Assembly: GCF_000407545.1 (NCBI RefSeq)
Contig: NZ_ASWH01000001.1
Location: 791,501-855,500, forward strand
Length of the DNA stretch: 64,000 nucleotides
Reading direction: 5' to 3'
Origin: Enterococcus gilvus ATCC BAA-350
GTDB lineage: Bacteria > Bacillota > Bacilli > Lactobacillales > Enterococcaceae
Under the pieces are notes generated by a model. The model made no database searches and was not told the origin of the DNA. It saw nothing but the letters and a program-made list of their open reading frames with translations. Positions 28,028 through 37,135 of the stretch are shown here, in pieces (positions within the stretch are counted from its first letter, which is position 1; each line of letters begins with the position of its first letter). The position numbers and the translations under genes were made by a program.

Positions 28028-28617
28028 GACAAGCAGAAGTAACGCGCAATACATCGGAAACGAAGATTCAATTGATCTTAGCAGTAGACGGTACTGGACA
28101 GCAAACCATCAAAACGGGTGTCGGTTTTTTGGATCATATGCTGGAATTATTTGTACGCCATGGACGCTTTGATCTTGATCTGGTCTGTGACGGTGATATT
28201 GAAGTGGATGCACACCATACGACAGAGGATGTAGCCATCGCGATCGGTCGGGCATTTTCCGATAGCTTGGGGGAACGTCGCGGGATCAAACGCTACGGCA
28301 GTATGTTGTTGCCGATGGACGAAGCCCTAGTCATGGCAGCGATCGATATCAGCGGACGCGGGATGGCGGTCGTCGAGCTGGACATTCCTAGTGAAAAGAT
28401 CGGTCAGCAGTTTGACACTGAATTGGTCGAAGAATTCTTCATCGCTTTTGCTCGGGAGATCGGCGCAACCATCCATTTGCATCAAATCGCCGGTAAGAAC
28501 AGCCACCACATCGTGGAAGCCTGCTTCAAGGGTTTTGGGCGGGCACTGGGTGAAGCAGTGGCGATCAACCAAGCCGCACCAGATGAGATCCCATCGACAA
28601 AAGGAACGATAAATTAA
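28024..28617 (+). CDS. hisB: Imidazoleglycerol-phosphate dehydratase
   Basis: HisB (monofunctional form, 197 residues) dehydrates imidazoleglycerol phosphate. Its manganese-binding His clusters are visible as HHTTEDVAI (near 64-72) and the C-terminal KNSHHIVEACFKGFGRAL. The phosphatase domain of enteric HisB is absent; that role falls to the PHP protein at the end of the operon. Confidence 0.97.
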   Translation: MRQAEVTRNTSETKIQLILAVDGTGQQTIKTGVGFLDHMLELFVRHGRFDLDLVCDGDIEVDAHHTTEDVAIAIGRAFSDSLGERRGIKRYGSMLLPMDEALVMAAIDISGRGMAVVELDIPSEKIGQQFDTELVEEFFIAFAREIGATIHLHQIAGKNSHHIVEACFKGFGRALGEAVAINQAAPDEIPSTKGTIN

Positions 28618-28628
28618 GGGGGAAGCCT

Positions 28629-29255
28629 ATGATAGCGATTATTGACTATGGTGTCGGCAACTTGTTTAGCTTGTCGCGCTCATTGGAATACTTGGGAGTG
28701 GAATGCCAAGTGACACGTTCACTCGAAGAATTAAAGGCGGCCGATCGGATCATCTTGCCCGGTGTCGGAGCCTTTGGCGATGCACGAAAGAAATTGGAGG
28801 AGCTCTCCTTAGTTACACCGATTCAAGAGCTGGCGGCTTCTGGCAAACCTTTTTTAGGGATTTGCTTAGGTATGCAGCTTCTATTTGATAAAAGCGAAGA
28901 GTTTGGAGAACACGAGGGGCTTGGATTGATCCCGGGACGAATCGTTTCAATGCGAGAGGCTTTCGATCAAGGGAATAGTGATCTAAAGGTTCCGCAGATC
29001 GGCTGGAATCGTTTGGACGTCAAAAAGCCTGAAAGTCCACTGGTTCGCTCATTGGGTGAAAATGATTTTGTTTACTATGTCCACAGCTATTACGCGACGG
29101 ATTGCCAAGAGCATCTGGTCGCCGACAGTGAGTATGGGCTCTCAATTCCAGGAATCGTTCAAAATAAGAATGTCTTTGGAACCCAATTCCACCCGGAAAA
29201 GAGCGGCGAGGTTGGGTTGAAGATCTTAAAAGCATTTACGGAGGTGCCGGCATGA
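28629..29255 (+). CDS. hisH: Imidazole glycerol phosphate synthase, glutaminase subunit
   Basis: HisH releases ammonia from glutamine for HisF. The 208-residue class I amidotransferase has the nucleophile Cys79 in FLGICLGMQLLF, the oxyanion-strand motif PGVGAFG, and His/Glu in GTQFHPEKSG. It overlaps hisA by 4 bp. Confidence 0.96.
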   Translation: MIAIIDYGVGNLFSLSRSLEYLGVECQVTRSLEELKAADRIILPGVGAFGDARKKLEELSLVTPIQELAASGKPFLGICLGMQLLFDKSEEFGEHEGLGLIPGRIVSMREAFDQGNSDLKVPQIGWNRLDVKKPESPLVRSLGENDFVYYVHSYYATDCQEHLVADSEYGLSIPGIVQNKNVFGTQFHPEKSGEVGLKILKAFTEVPA

Positions 29256-29974
29256 AAATTTTTCCAGCAATTGACCTGTTAGATGAAAAAGTCGTACGTC
29301 TGTATCAAGGAGATTACGACCAAAAAGAAGTGTTTGGCGACGATCCAGTAGCTTTTGCGCAATCTTTTGAAAAAGCTGGCGCGAAGTATCTGCATCTTGT
29401 TGATTTGGATGGCGCGAAGGCGGGAAAACTGCATTACTTCGGGATCGCAAAAAAAATCGTGGAGAATACGAACCTGTTTGTTGAAGTTGGCGGCGGGATT
29501 CGTGATGAAGAAACGATTGAGCATTGCTTATCTGCCGGTGTCGATCGGGTGATTCTGGGGACGGTCGCGCAAAAAGATCCAGTATTCACACAAGCGATGT
29601 TAAAAAAATACGGCCATAAGATTGCGGTCGGTGTGGATGCCAAGGAGGGAAAAGTCGCTGTAGAGGGTTGGCTAGAAAAAACAGAGACAGATGCCTTTGA
29701 TTTCTGCCAGCAGTTGGTAGACTGGGGCGCAGAGACGATCATCTTTACGGAGATTTCCCGAGATGGGACAGGGGAAGGCATCAACTTGCCCCTATATGAA
29801 AAGCTCAATCAGTTGGAGATCGAAATCGTCGCTTCTGGTGGTGTTGCTTCTTTGGAAGACATCAAAGGATTGAAAAAGCTGGGCGTTTCAAGTGCGATCG
29901 TCGGCAAGTCCTTGTACAATGGCGGGTTAAAGTTGGAAGAGGTTTTGGCTGTCAGTAAGGAGGAGGAGCAATGA
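29252..29974 (+). CDS. hisA: ProFAR isomerase
   Basis: HisA is a (beta/alpha)8 barrel enzyme that opens the ribose of ProFAR. The 240-residue sequence has the catalytic Asp in FPAIDLLDEKVVRLYQGD and the phosphate-binding loops VGGGIRD and ASGGV. The second-half acid lies in FTEISRDGTGEG. It overlaps both hisH and hisF by 4 bp. Confidence 0.96.
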   Translation: MKIFPAIDLLDEKVVRLYQGDYDQKEVFGDDPVAFAQSFEKAGAKYLHLVDLDGAKAGKLHYFGIAKKIVENTNLFVEVGGGIRDEETIEHCLSAGVDRVILGTVAQKDPVFTQAMLKKYGHKIAVGVDAKEGKVAVEGWLEKTETDAFDFCQQLVDWGAETIIFTEISRDGTGEGINLPLYEKLNQLEIEIVASGGVASLEDIKGLKKLGVSSAIVGKSLYNGGLKLEEVLAVSKEEEQ

Positions 29975-30729
29975 TCGCAAAACGTATTGTTCCGTGTTTG
30001 GATGTTCGAGATGGCCGTGTGGTGAAGGGCGTGAATTTCGCGGGCTTGAAAGACGTCAACGATCCAGTTACTTTGGCTCGATTTTACAATGAGCAGGGGG
30101 CAGATGAATTAGTTTTTTATGATATCACAGCTTCAGCAGAAGAACGCGGGTTGTTTACTGATATTTTGAAGGGCGTGGCGTCGGAGGTGTTCATTCCTTT
30201 GACGGTCGGCGGCGGAATCAATGAGGTCTCTGATTTTGAACGGGTCTTGAATTGCGGAGCAGACAAGATCAGTGTCAATTCGGGAGCGATCCGACGGCCT
30301 CAATTGATCGAAGAAGGCGCGAAACGTTACGGCAGCCAGTGTGTTGTGCTGTCGGTGGATATTCGTCGTGTTGGCGAGGAGTGGCATGTTTTTGCCAAAG
30401 GGGGCCGCGAAGATACCGGTCTGGAGGCGTTAGAATGGATTCGCCAGGGAGAGCAGTTAGGTGCAGGAGAATTAGTCATCAACAGCATGGATACAGACGG
30501 TGTGAAGCAAGGGTTTGATTTGACGCTGCTGAAAGCAGTCAGCGAGATCACCAGCTTGCCGATCGTGGCTTCTGGGGGCGCTGGAAAAATGGAAGATTTC
30601 ATTGATCTTTTTCAGTTGCCGAAGATTGAAGCTGGTTTGGGTGCATCGATCTTCCATTATGGTGAAGTGAAGATCCCTGATCTGAAAAAACAATTGAATA
30701 CGGCAGGGATTCCTGTTCGTATGGTGTAG
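29971..30729 (+). CDS. hisF: Imidazole glycerol phosphate synthase, cyclase subunit
   Basis: HisF closes the imidazole ring using ammonia from HisH and releases AICAR. The 252-residue barrel has the paired catalytic Asp residues in VPCLDVRDGRVVKG and NSMDTDGVKQGFDL, plus TVGGGIN and ASGGAGKMEDF phosphate loops. The N-terminus MIAKRIVPCLD is diagnostic. Confidence 0.97.
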   Translation: MIAKRIVPCLDVRDGRVVKGVNFAGLKDVNDPVTLARFYNEQGADELVFYDITASAEERGLFTDILKGVASEVFIPLTVGGGINEVSDFERVLNCGADKISVNSGAIRRPQLIEEGAKRYGSQCVVLSVDIRRVGEEWHVFAKGGREDTGLEALEWIRQGEQLGAGELVINSMDTDGVKQGFDLTLLKAVSEITSLPIVASGGAGKMEDFIDLFQLPKIEAGLGASIFHYGEVKIPDLKKQLNTAGIPVRMV

Positions 30730-30741
30730 AGGAGGAGCATC

Positions 30742-31374
30742 ATGACTGAGTTGAAATTTAACGAGCAAGGCTTGATCCCGGTGATCGTACAGGATGCCGA
30801 GACCAATGAAGTCTTGACGTTAGCCTATATGAATCAAGAAAGCTATGAATTGACATTAAAGGATCAATTGATGACCTTTTATTCTCGCAGCCGCAAGGAA
30901 TTATGGCGCAAAGGGGAAACCAGCGGGAACTATCAGCATTTGGTCTCACTGAAATTGGATTGTGATCAGGATGCTTTAGTCGCGAAGGTCAAAAAAGAGG
31001 GTCCAGCCTGCCACACAGGCGCTGAGAGCTGCTTCAATGACGTATTATACGGCGAAGACGAGCAGGCAACGATCGATGCGTTGTACGAATTAGTCAAAGG
31101 ACGCAAAGAAGCGCCGCAAGAAGGCAGCTATACGAGTTATCTATTTGAAAAAGGCATCGAAAAAATCCTGAAGAAGGTTGGAGAAGAGTCTACGGAAGTC
31201 GTGATCGGTGCGATGAAGGAAGATCGCAGCGAAACCGTTTTCGAAATTTCCGATTTAGTGTATCATGTTCTTGTATTGATGGTAGAAATGGGGATCGATG
31301 TAACAGAGGTTCGCCAAGAATTAGCGAATCGCCATGTTGTCGATAAAAAAGTGAAGCAAGAACCGATGCAATAG
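30742..31374 (+). CDS. hisI: Bifunctional PR-AMP cyclohydrolase / PR-ATP pyrophosphatase
   Basis: This 210-residue fusion carries the HisI cyclohydrolase (FYSRSRKELWRKGETSGN and the zinc Cys residues in ACHTGAESCF) in its first 110 residues. The HisE pyrophosphatase (YTSYLFEKGIEKILKKVGEESTE cut in family blocks) fills the C-terminal half. It performs steps 2 and 3 of the pathway. A GAGGAGGAG site precedes the ATG. Confidence 0.96.
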   Translation: MTELKFNEQGLIPVIVQDAETNEVLTLAYMNQESYELTLKDQLMTFYSRSRKELWRKGETSGNYQHLVSLKLDCDQDALVAKVKKEGPACHTGAESCFNDVLYGEDEQATIDALYELVKGRKEAPQEGSYTSYLFEKGIEKILKKVGEESTEVVIGAMKEDRSETVFEISDLVYHVLVLMVEMGIDVTEVRQELANRHVVDKKVKQEPMQ

Positions 31375-31398
31375 ACGTCAATTTTTTGGAGGTTAGCG

Positions 31399-32226
31399 AT
31401 GTTTTATTCAAATGCCCACACCCACAGCACGTGGTGTGATGGAAAAGACAGCTTAGAGGACATGGCGCAAGCCGCGATCGCTCTAGGGTTTACAGATTTA
31501 GGATTCACCTGTCATTCGCCGGCACTTTTTGATCCAAGCTGTCCCGGTGTCCAAAATGAAGGGGCGTATCAAGCCGCTTTACGGGACTTAAAGGAAAAAT
31601 TAGCGGGTCAGTTGAACATCAGCATTGGCTTGGAATGGGATTATTACAGTGCTGATCCTATCTATGGGTATGATTATACGATTGGGTCTGTCCACTATTT
31701 TCCGCCGCGACAAGGAGTATTCCGCAGCGTAGATGAGAGTCCTGAGAGCTTGATGAAGACGCTGGATGACTGGTATCAAGGGGATAAAATGCACATGGTG
31801 CGAGATTTTTACGATACGGTGGTGAGACACATCGATCAAAACCATTCGGAGATCGTGGGGCATTTTGACTTGATCACGAAATTCAATGAGAAAAATCCAT
31901 GGTTGGATGAGGACAGTTCAGAATATCAGGCGATCGCCTCGAAGGCGTTGAATGATGTGATCGACATTATCCAGACCTATGACGGCATGGTGGAGATCAA
32001 CACGGGGGCGATCTCTCGACATTGGCGAAAGACACCCTATCCAAATCCATTTCTGCTAAAACAATTGAAGCAACGGGAATGTCCAATCATCATTACGAGC
32101 GACAGCCACGAAACGACCACGTTGACCTGTCATTTCCCTGAGACCGTTGAATTATTGCAGTCGATCGGATTCACTGAAACGATGCAATTGAAAGACGGCA
32201 TTTTCCAGCCGATTCCTTTTAACTAG
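31399..32226 (+). CDS. hisJ: Histidinol phosphatase, PHP family
   Basis: This 275-residue PHP-type metal hydrolase removes phosphate from histidinol phosphate, closing the only gap left by the monofunctional HisB. The N-terminus SNAHTHSTWCDGKDSLEDM holds the first metal His pair; GLEWDYY, SVHYF, IVGHFDL and TSDSHET carry further metal ligands. With it the operon encodes all ten pathway activities from PRPP to histidine. Confidence 0.92.
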   Translation: MFYSNAHTHSTWCDGKDSLEDMAQAAIALGFTDLGFTCHSPALFDPSCPGVQNEGAYQAALRDLKEKLAGQLNISIGLEWDYYSADPIYGYDYTIGSVHYFPPRQGVFRSVDESPESLMKTLDDWYQGDKMHMVRDFYDTVVRHIDQNHSEIVGHFDLITKFNEKNPWLDEDSSEYQAIASKALNDVIDIIQTYDGMVEINTGAISRHWRKTPYPNPFLLKQLKQRECPIIITSDSHETTTLTCHFPETVELLQSIGFTETMQLKDGIFQPIPFN

Positions 32227-32254
32227 CTTATTCAGCAGAAAGATTTGACAAAAG

Positions 32255-32482
32255 GGGTCTGGTGTCGCTATTATAGAACCAAGTTGAATAGGTGCGAAGA
32301 TCAAATTAAAAATTTGTGGAACACACAGCGAATCAGGGACAGTGGAAGCCTGAAGGGAAAACAAATTTTGTTGGCGTTTGTGAGCACATCGATTGAAAGC
32401 TGCCAAGCCTTTGCTTGGAAGTAGGGTGGAACCGCGTTGATACGTCCCTATGCCGATTATTTCGGCATAGGGACTTTTTTTG
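32255..32482 (+). ncRNA. Glycine T-box leader of glyQS
   Basis: The T-box core AGGGTGGAACCGCG is at 32423-32436, followed by the terminator GTCCCTATGCCG / CGGCATAGGGAC with seven T residues ending about 32481. TGGA in the core matches the UCCA end of tRNA-Gly. A GGC at 32373-32375, just past the AAATTTGT / ACAAATTT stem, is a candidate specifier. The leader is short, as is usual for glyQS T-boxes. The specifier call is tentative. Confidence 0.88.
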
Positions 32483-32484
32483 TC

Positions 32485-32751
32485 AGTCCAACTTTTCGCA
32501 GTTTATTCTAGCTGAGAAGCTAAATAAGGTCTTTGTTTTGAATATCTTGAAAAGCTGTTTAGTTGGATGATATGTCGACGACGATAAATATAAATTTTGC
32601 AAAAAATTTATTTTCATTAGGCTTTTGAGTCGACTGCGAGTTCCACTTCGTACTTTCAGTATGGTTAGTGGAATCGTATGCGTAGTGAAAATGGAACTTA
32701 TTTTTCTGCTTTTGAAAAATAAATTCCTTAATAAGAGCTAGCTGCTCTGCA
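32485..32751 (+). repeat. Structured intergenic repeat, locus C copy 1 (267 bp tandem unit)
   Basis: It begins AGTCCAACTTTTCGCAG three bases after the T-box terminator. Module one: CCAACT / AGTTGG stem, core GATATGTCGACGACGATAAA, hairpin AAATTTTGC / AAAATTT. Module two: CCACTTCGTAC / GTATGGTTAGTGG stem, core CGTATGCGTAGTGA, hairpin ATTTTTC / GAAAAAT, and tail AATAAGAGCTAGCTGCTCTG. Confidence 0.9.
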
Positions 32752-33019
32752 AGTCCAACTTTTCGCAGTTTATTCTAGCTGAGAAGCTAAATAAGGTCTT
32801 TGTTTTGAATATCTTGAAAAGCTGTTTAGTTGGATGATATGTCGACGACGATAAATATAAATTTTGCAAAAAATTTATTTTCATTAGGCTTTTGAGTCGA
32901 CTGCGAGTTCCACTCCGTACTTTCGGTACGGTTAGTGGAATCGTATGCGTAGTGAAAATGGAACTTATTTTTCTGCTTTTTGAAAAATAAATTCCTTAAT
33001 AAGAGCTAGCTGCTCTGCA
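32752..33019 (+). repeat. Structured intergenic repeat, locus C copy 2
   Basis: This is a direct tandem duplicate of the preceding 267 bp unit, almost identical. It differs by one extra T in the last hairpin loop and by changes in the CCACTCCGTAC / GTACGGTTAGTGG stem that keep pairing. It ends about 47 bases before the glyQ start. Confidence 0.92.
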
Positions 33020-33065
33020 AGTCGAAAGATAAATAAACTTCAATAATAAAACAGGAGGAAACAGA

Positions 33066-33953
33066 ATGAGTAAATTAACCGTGCAAGAAATGATTTTGAC
33101 GTTACAAAAGTTTTGGTCTGACAACGGCTGTATGCTGATGCAAGCCTACGACACAGAAAAGGGTGCGGGAACGATGAGCCCGTATACATTTTTACGAGCG
33201 ATCGGACCTGAACCATGGTGCGCTGCCTATGTAGAGCCTTCACGTCGTCCAGCGGATGGTCGTTACGGAGAAAATCCAAACCGGCTGTATCAACACCATC
33301 AATTCCAAGTTGTCATGAAGCCTTCACCAAAAAATATCCAAGAGCTGTATTTAGACAGCCTGCGTTTATTAGGGATCGATCCTTTAGAGCACGACATTCG
33401 TTTCGTGGAAGACAACTGGGAAAACCCTTCGATGGGCTGTGCCGGTGTTGGTTGGGAAGTCTGGCTTGACGGCATGGAAATCACTCAATTTACGTACTTC
33501 CAACAAGTTGGCGGCCTGCAAGTGAATCCAGTGACTTCTGAATTGACCTATGGATTGGAACGTTTGGCGTCTTACATCCAAGAAGTGGACAGTGTCTATG
33601 ACTTGGAATGGAGTACAGGCGTGAAATACGGGGAAATCTTTAAGCAGCCGGAATATGAACATTCAAAATATTCCTTCGAAGAAAGCGACCAAGCGATGCT
33701 TTTAGATAACTTTGAAAAATTTGAAAAAGAAGCGAAACGTTGTTTGGATGAGAATTTAGTGCATCCCGCGTACGATTATATTTTAAAATGCAGCCACACC
33801 TTTAACTTACTAGACGCTCGCGGCGCAGTATCGGTAACGGAACGTGCCGGCTACTTAGCCCGTATCCGTAATATGGCGCGCTCGGTGGCGAAAATCTTCG
33901 TAGCTGAACGGGAAAAACTAGGCTTCCCATTATTGAATCAGGAGGGCAAATAA
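33066..33953 (+). CDS. glyQ: Glycyl-tRNA synthetase alpha subunit
   Basis: GlyQ, with GlyS, charges tRNA-Gly (alpha2beta2 type). The 295-residue class II catalytic core has [18 protein letters not shown] [48 protein letters not shown] and the C-terminal [20 protein letters not shown]. An AGGAGGAAACAG site precedes the ATG. It is under T-box control, with repeat locus C lying between leader and start. Confidence 0.97.
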   Translation: MSKLTVQEMILTLQKFWSDNGCMLMQAYDTEKGAGTMSPYTFLRAIGPEPWCAAYVEPSRRPADGRYGENPNRLYQHHQFQVVMKPSPKNIQELYLDSLRLLGIDPLEHDIRFVEDNWENPSMGCAGVGWEVWLDGMEITQFTYFQQVGGLQVNPVTSELTYGLERLASYIQEVDSVYDLEWSTGVKYGEIFKQPEYEHSKYSFEESDQAMLLDNFEKFEKEAKRCLDENLVHPAYDYILKCSHTFNLLDARGAVSVTERAGYLARIRNMARSVAKIFVAEREKLGFPLLNQEGK

Positions 33954-33954
33954 G

Positions 33955-36033
33955 ATGGCGAAAAATCTACTATTAGAAATCGGTTTAGAAGAAATGCCAG
34001 CCCACGTGGTTTGGCCAAGTATCAAGCAATTAGAAGAAAGAGTCTCAAACTTTTTGTCAGAGAACAACCTGACCTTTGAAGCGATCGAGACCTTCTCCAC
34101 GCCTCGGCGTTTAGCGATCCGTGTAACAAAGATCCCCGATCGTCAAGACGATGTTCAAGAAGAAGTGAAGGGACCAGCCAAGAAGATTGCGCTGGATGCA
34201 GAGGGCAATTGGAGTAAAGCGGCCCAAGGCTTTGTCCGCGGCCAGGGACTGACGACAGATGCCATCACATTCCGTGAATTGAACGGCGTGGAATATGTCT
34301 ATGTCACAAAATATATCCACGGAAAAGAAAGCAAAGAAGTGTTGACTGGGCTTTTAGATGTCGTGAAGAGCATGAATTTCCCAACGATGATGCATTGGGG
34401 CGACACGATGTTTGAATACATCCGTCCGATTCACTGGATCGTGGCACTGCTGGACGACGAAGTGATTCCTTTTGAATTGCTAGACGTGAAAACAGGACAC
34501 ACCACTGAAGGCCATCGTTTCTTGGGAGACCAAGTCGAATTGTCTGATCCAAGTGAATACGAAGGCAAATTAGAAGAGCAATTTGTGCTTGCGGATGCCC
34601 ATAAGCGTCAACAGCTTATCGTAGAACAAATCGAAGCGATCGCTGAGAAAAACAAATGGGTGATCCCCCTTGATCCCGATTTGTTAGAAGAAGTGACCAA
34701 CCTCGTCGAATACCCAACGGCATTTGTCGGTGATTTCGAAGAACGCTTCTTGTCTATACCGGAGGAAGTTCTTGTCACTTCTATGAAAGAACACCAACGG
34801 TACTTTGAAGTGCGCAACCAAGCTGGGATGCTGTTGCCGCATTTCATTTCTGTTCGTAACGGAAACAGCGTGAAATTAGATAATGTCATCAAAGGGAACC
34901 AAAAAGTATTAGCCGCTCGTTTAGAGGATGGCGAGTTCTTCTTTGAAGAGGACAAAAAATTGTCTATCGAAGCCTGTGTTGAAAAATTGAAGAATGTTAC
35001 TTTCCATGAAAAAATCGGCAGCATGTACGAAAAAATGCAGCGTGTGGGTCAGATCAGCCAAGTCATCGGAAAACGAATCGGCTTGAGTGAGGAAGAATTG
35101 ACGGACTTGAAACGTGCTTCAGAAATCTACAAATTCGACCTCGTGACCAATATGGTCGGTGAGTTCCCAGAATTGCAGGGGATCATGGGTGAGAAATATG
35201 CGTTGCTGAAGGGTGAAAAGCCGGCTGTTGCCACAGCGATTCGCGAGCATTATTTGCCTATCTCATCAGAAGGCGCGCTGCCGCAAACAGCGATCGGTGC
35301 TGTTTTAGCGATTGCAGATAAGATCGACAGCGTCTTAGGTTTCTTTGCTGTAGGAATGATCCCAAGCGGCTCAAATGACCCTTACGCATTACGTCGTCAA
35401 ACATACGGCATCGTGCGGATCGTGGAAGCTCAAGGCTGGACCTTCCCATTCACAGATATGCAAGGAGCGATCGTCGACGCGATCAACGAGGATGTCTTGG
35501 ATTACGGGATTCACTTCAATCGTGACCAAAAAGAATTTATCGACTTCTTTAAGGGGCGCCTGCGTCAACGTCTGCAGATCCAAAACATTCGTCATGACGT
35601 GATCGATGCTGTCGTGGATTCACGCCAAGATGATCTTGTACAGATCTTCAAAACAGCGCAAATCTTTGATCAGCATGTGACGGATGCCCATTTCAAAGAA
35701 GCGATGGAAGCTTTGACGCGTGTCATCAATTTGGCGAAAAAAGCGGATATGTCCGTTATCACGTTCAAAGTGGATCAAACGTTATTCGAGAATGCGAGTG
35801 AAAAAGAATTGTATGACGCGGTGAAGGAAGCCGAAGATGAATTCGCAAACCAAAGCATGGCGGAAAACTATCAAACCTTGACGAATCTGCGTCCAGTGAT
35901 CGAACGTTACTTCAACGACACGATGATCATGGTAGAGGACGAAAAAGTTCGCGACAATCGCTTGAATCAATTAGCGATCATCGCTCGCATGGCAAATGCC
36001 CTAGCAAGCATCGACAAGATCATTACAAAATAA
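33955..36033 (+). CDS. glyS: Glycyl-tRNA synthetase beta subunit
   Basis: GlyS (692 residues) binds tRNA and helps the alpha subunit. It starts [19 protein letters not shown], has the central HD-like region [19 protein letters not shown] and the [15 protein letters not shown] block, and ends in a helical anticodon-binding domain (DALRV-type, about 590-690). The ATG lies one base after the glyQ stop, with AGGAGGGC upstream. Confidence 0.97.
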   Translation: MAKNLLLEIGLEEMPAHVVWPSIKQLEERVSNFLSENNLTFEAIETFSTPRRLAIRVTKIPDRQDDVQEEVKGPAKKIALDAEGNWSKAAQGFVRGQGLTTDAITFRELNGVEYVYVTKYIHGKESKEVLTGLLDVVKSMNFPTMMHWGDTMFEYIRPIHWIVALLDDEVIPFELLDVKTGHTTEGHRFLGDQVELSDPSEYEGKLEEQFVLADAHKRQQLIVEQIEAIAEKNKWVIPLDPDLLEEVTNLVEYPTAFVGDFEERFLSIPEEVLVTSMKEHQRYFEVRNQAGMLLPHFISVRNGNSVKLDNVIKGNQKVLAARLEDGEFFFEEDKKLSIEACVEKLKNVTFHEKIGSMYEKMQRVGQISQVIGKRIGLSEEELTDLKRASEIYKFDLVTNMVGEFPELQGIMGEKYALLKGEKPAVATAIREHYLPISSEGALPQTAIGAVLAIADKIDSVLGFFAVGMIPSGSNDPYALRRQTYGIVRIVEAQGWTFPFTDMQGAIVDAINEDVLDYGIHFNRDQKEFIDFFKGRLRQRLQIQNIRHDVIDAVVDSRQDDLVQIFKTAQIFDQHVTDAHFKEAMEALTRVINLAKKADMSVITFKVDQTLFENASEKELYDAVKEAEDEFANQSMAENYQTLTNLRPVIERYFNDTMIMVEDEKVRDNRLNQLAIIARMANALASIDKIITK

Positions 36034-36043
36034 GCTTTAACGA

Positions 36044-36082
36044 GAGAACCCCTTCGAGTGCTGACTCGAAGGGGTTCTTTTA
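36044..36082. terminator. Terminator of glyQS, facing the AEC gene
   Basis: GAACCCCTTCGAGT / ACTCGAAGGGGTTC with a T-run on the plus side. The converging AEC transporter gene ends at its edge. Confidence 0.88.
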
Positions 36083-37021
36083 TAGGATCAATTTTAGCAA
36101 AAGCGGGATATACGCCAGATAAAGCAAGACGGAATAGCCGAGAGAAGATGCCGCAAACGGTTGATCGGCATCGTAGGAGCGTGCCAAGATCGGTACAGAA
36201 TTTTGGACAGGCATCGCAGATTGTATGATGAAGACCGAGAGCATCAGCGGCGGCACGATGATCCATTGACCTAAAATCCAAACGACCAAGGGGGAGATCA
36301 CATAGCGTCCGATGAGCACACCAAGGATGTCTTTGTTCAAGGTAAGGTTCTTGATCCCGACGTTATAGACAATGATCCCGATCACGAACATGGATAAAGG
36401 TGTCGTCAGATTCGCAAGATACCCTAAAAACGTGGCAAGAGAAGCCGGTACGGTAGTATTGATCAAGACCGCCGCAAGCCCAATCAGAAACCCAAGCAGG
36501 GCAGGAGAAAAGATTTTTTTCAGAATGGGGACTAGGTGAAAATTAACTGTCGCCTGTTCGATCTGCGGATTGTCGCGAGCGATGAAATAAATGCCCAGCG
36601 TCCAAAAAATCGTAGTATTTACAATATAGTACAGCAGTACATAAGGCACCGCCTTTTCACCAAAGATCGCCAAGTTGATGGGCAGTCCAATGAAGATCGT
36701 GTTGGAGCAGGTAAACATCGTAGAGAAGATCCCTTTGCGGGCAGAGGAGATCTTGAAGAGCCGTCGATAGGCAAAGCTGAGCACAAAAGTCAGCAGCATC
36801 GACAGCAGCGGGATCACCATTCCGCTGACCAAGTGAAGAAATTCAGAACGAGAAAAATTCTTCGTGATCGTCAGGAACATATTACAGGGCAGTGCGATCT
36901 GTAAGACCAGCTTTGAGAAGGCATCGCCAATTTGATTGGAGAACCATTGCTTATATGTCAGCACGTAGCCGATGAACATCAAGACAAAAATAAAAAAGAT
37001 ATTGATATATGCAGAAACCAT
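36080..37021 (-). CDS. AEC-family (auxin efflux carrier type) transporter
   Basis: This 313-residue membrane protein has about ten helices in two five-helix halves, as in AEC carriers that move malate or other small organic acids. Supporting blocks are FSKLVLQIALPCNMFLTI near residue 35, FIGLPINLAIFG and the C-terminal SAMPVQNSVPILARSYDADQ. The start at 37021 (MVSAYINIF) follows GAGGTGAAAAA. It is a single gene; its substrate cannot be read from the sequence. Confidence 0.88.
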   Translation of the reverse strand: MVSAYINIFFIFVLMFIGYVLTYKQWFSNQIGDAFSKLVLQIALPCNMFLTITKNFSRSEFLHLVSGMVIPLLSMLLTFVLSFAYRRLFKISSARKGIFSTMFTCSNTIFIGLPINLAIFGEKAVPYVLLYYIVNTTIFWTLGIYFIARDNPQIEQATVNFHLVPILKKIFSPALLGFLIGLAAVLINTTVPASLATFLGYLANLTTPLSMFVIGIIVYNVGIKNLTLNKDILGVLIGRYVISPLVVWILGQWIIVPPLMLSVFIIQSAMPVQNSVPILARSYDADQPFAASSLGYSVLLYLAYIPLLLKLIL

Positions 37022-37046
37022 TTTTTCACCTCGCATCTACTATACA

Positions 37047-37087
37047 GAAAAACACGAGCGCCATCAATCATCGATGACACCCGTGTT
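37047..37087 (-). terminator. Terminator of fbp (minus strand)
   Basis: Read on the minus strand, AACACGGGTGTCATC / GATGGCGCTCGTGTT followed by five T residues. Confidence 0.75.
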
Positions 37088-37135
37088 TTTCTTTCTGCTT
37101 CAGCTAGTTAGAAAGACGCTTCTTTCATAACGAGT
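37088..37135 (+). repeat. Short relic of the intergenic repeat family, locus E
   Basis: CTTTCTGCTTCAGCTAGTTAGAAAG resembles the head hairpin of loci A and D (CCTGCTTCAGCAGGTTAG in D). It is followed by CATAACGAGTTAGCT, like the tail of the other loci. The TATGCGTA core and second hairpin are missing. The tail touches the last codons of fbp. The assignment is less certain than the other loci. Confidence 0.45.

Noticed and set aside
32485..33019. CRISPR array
   Set aside because: There are only two tandem 267 bp copies with no unique spacers; the units are internally structured repeats.
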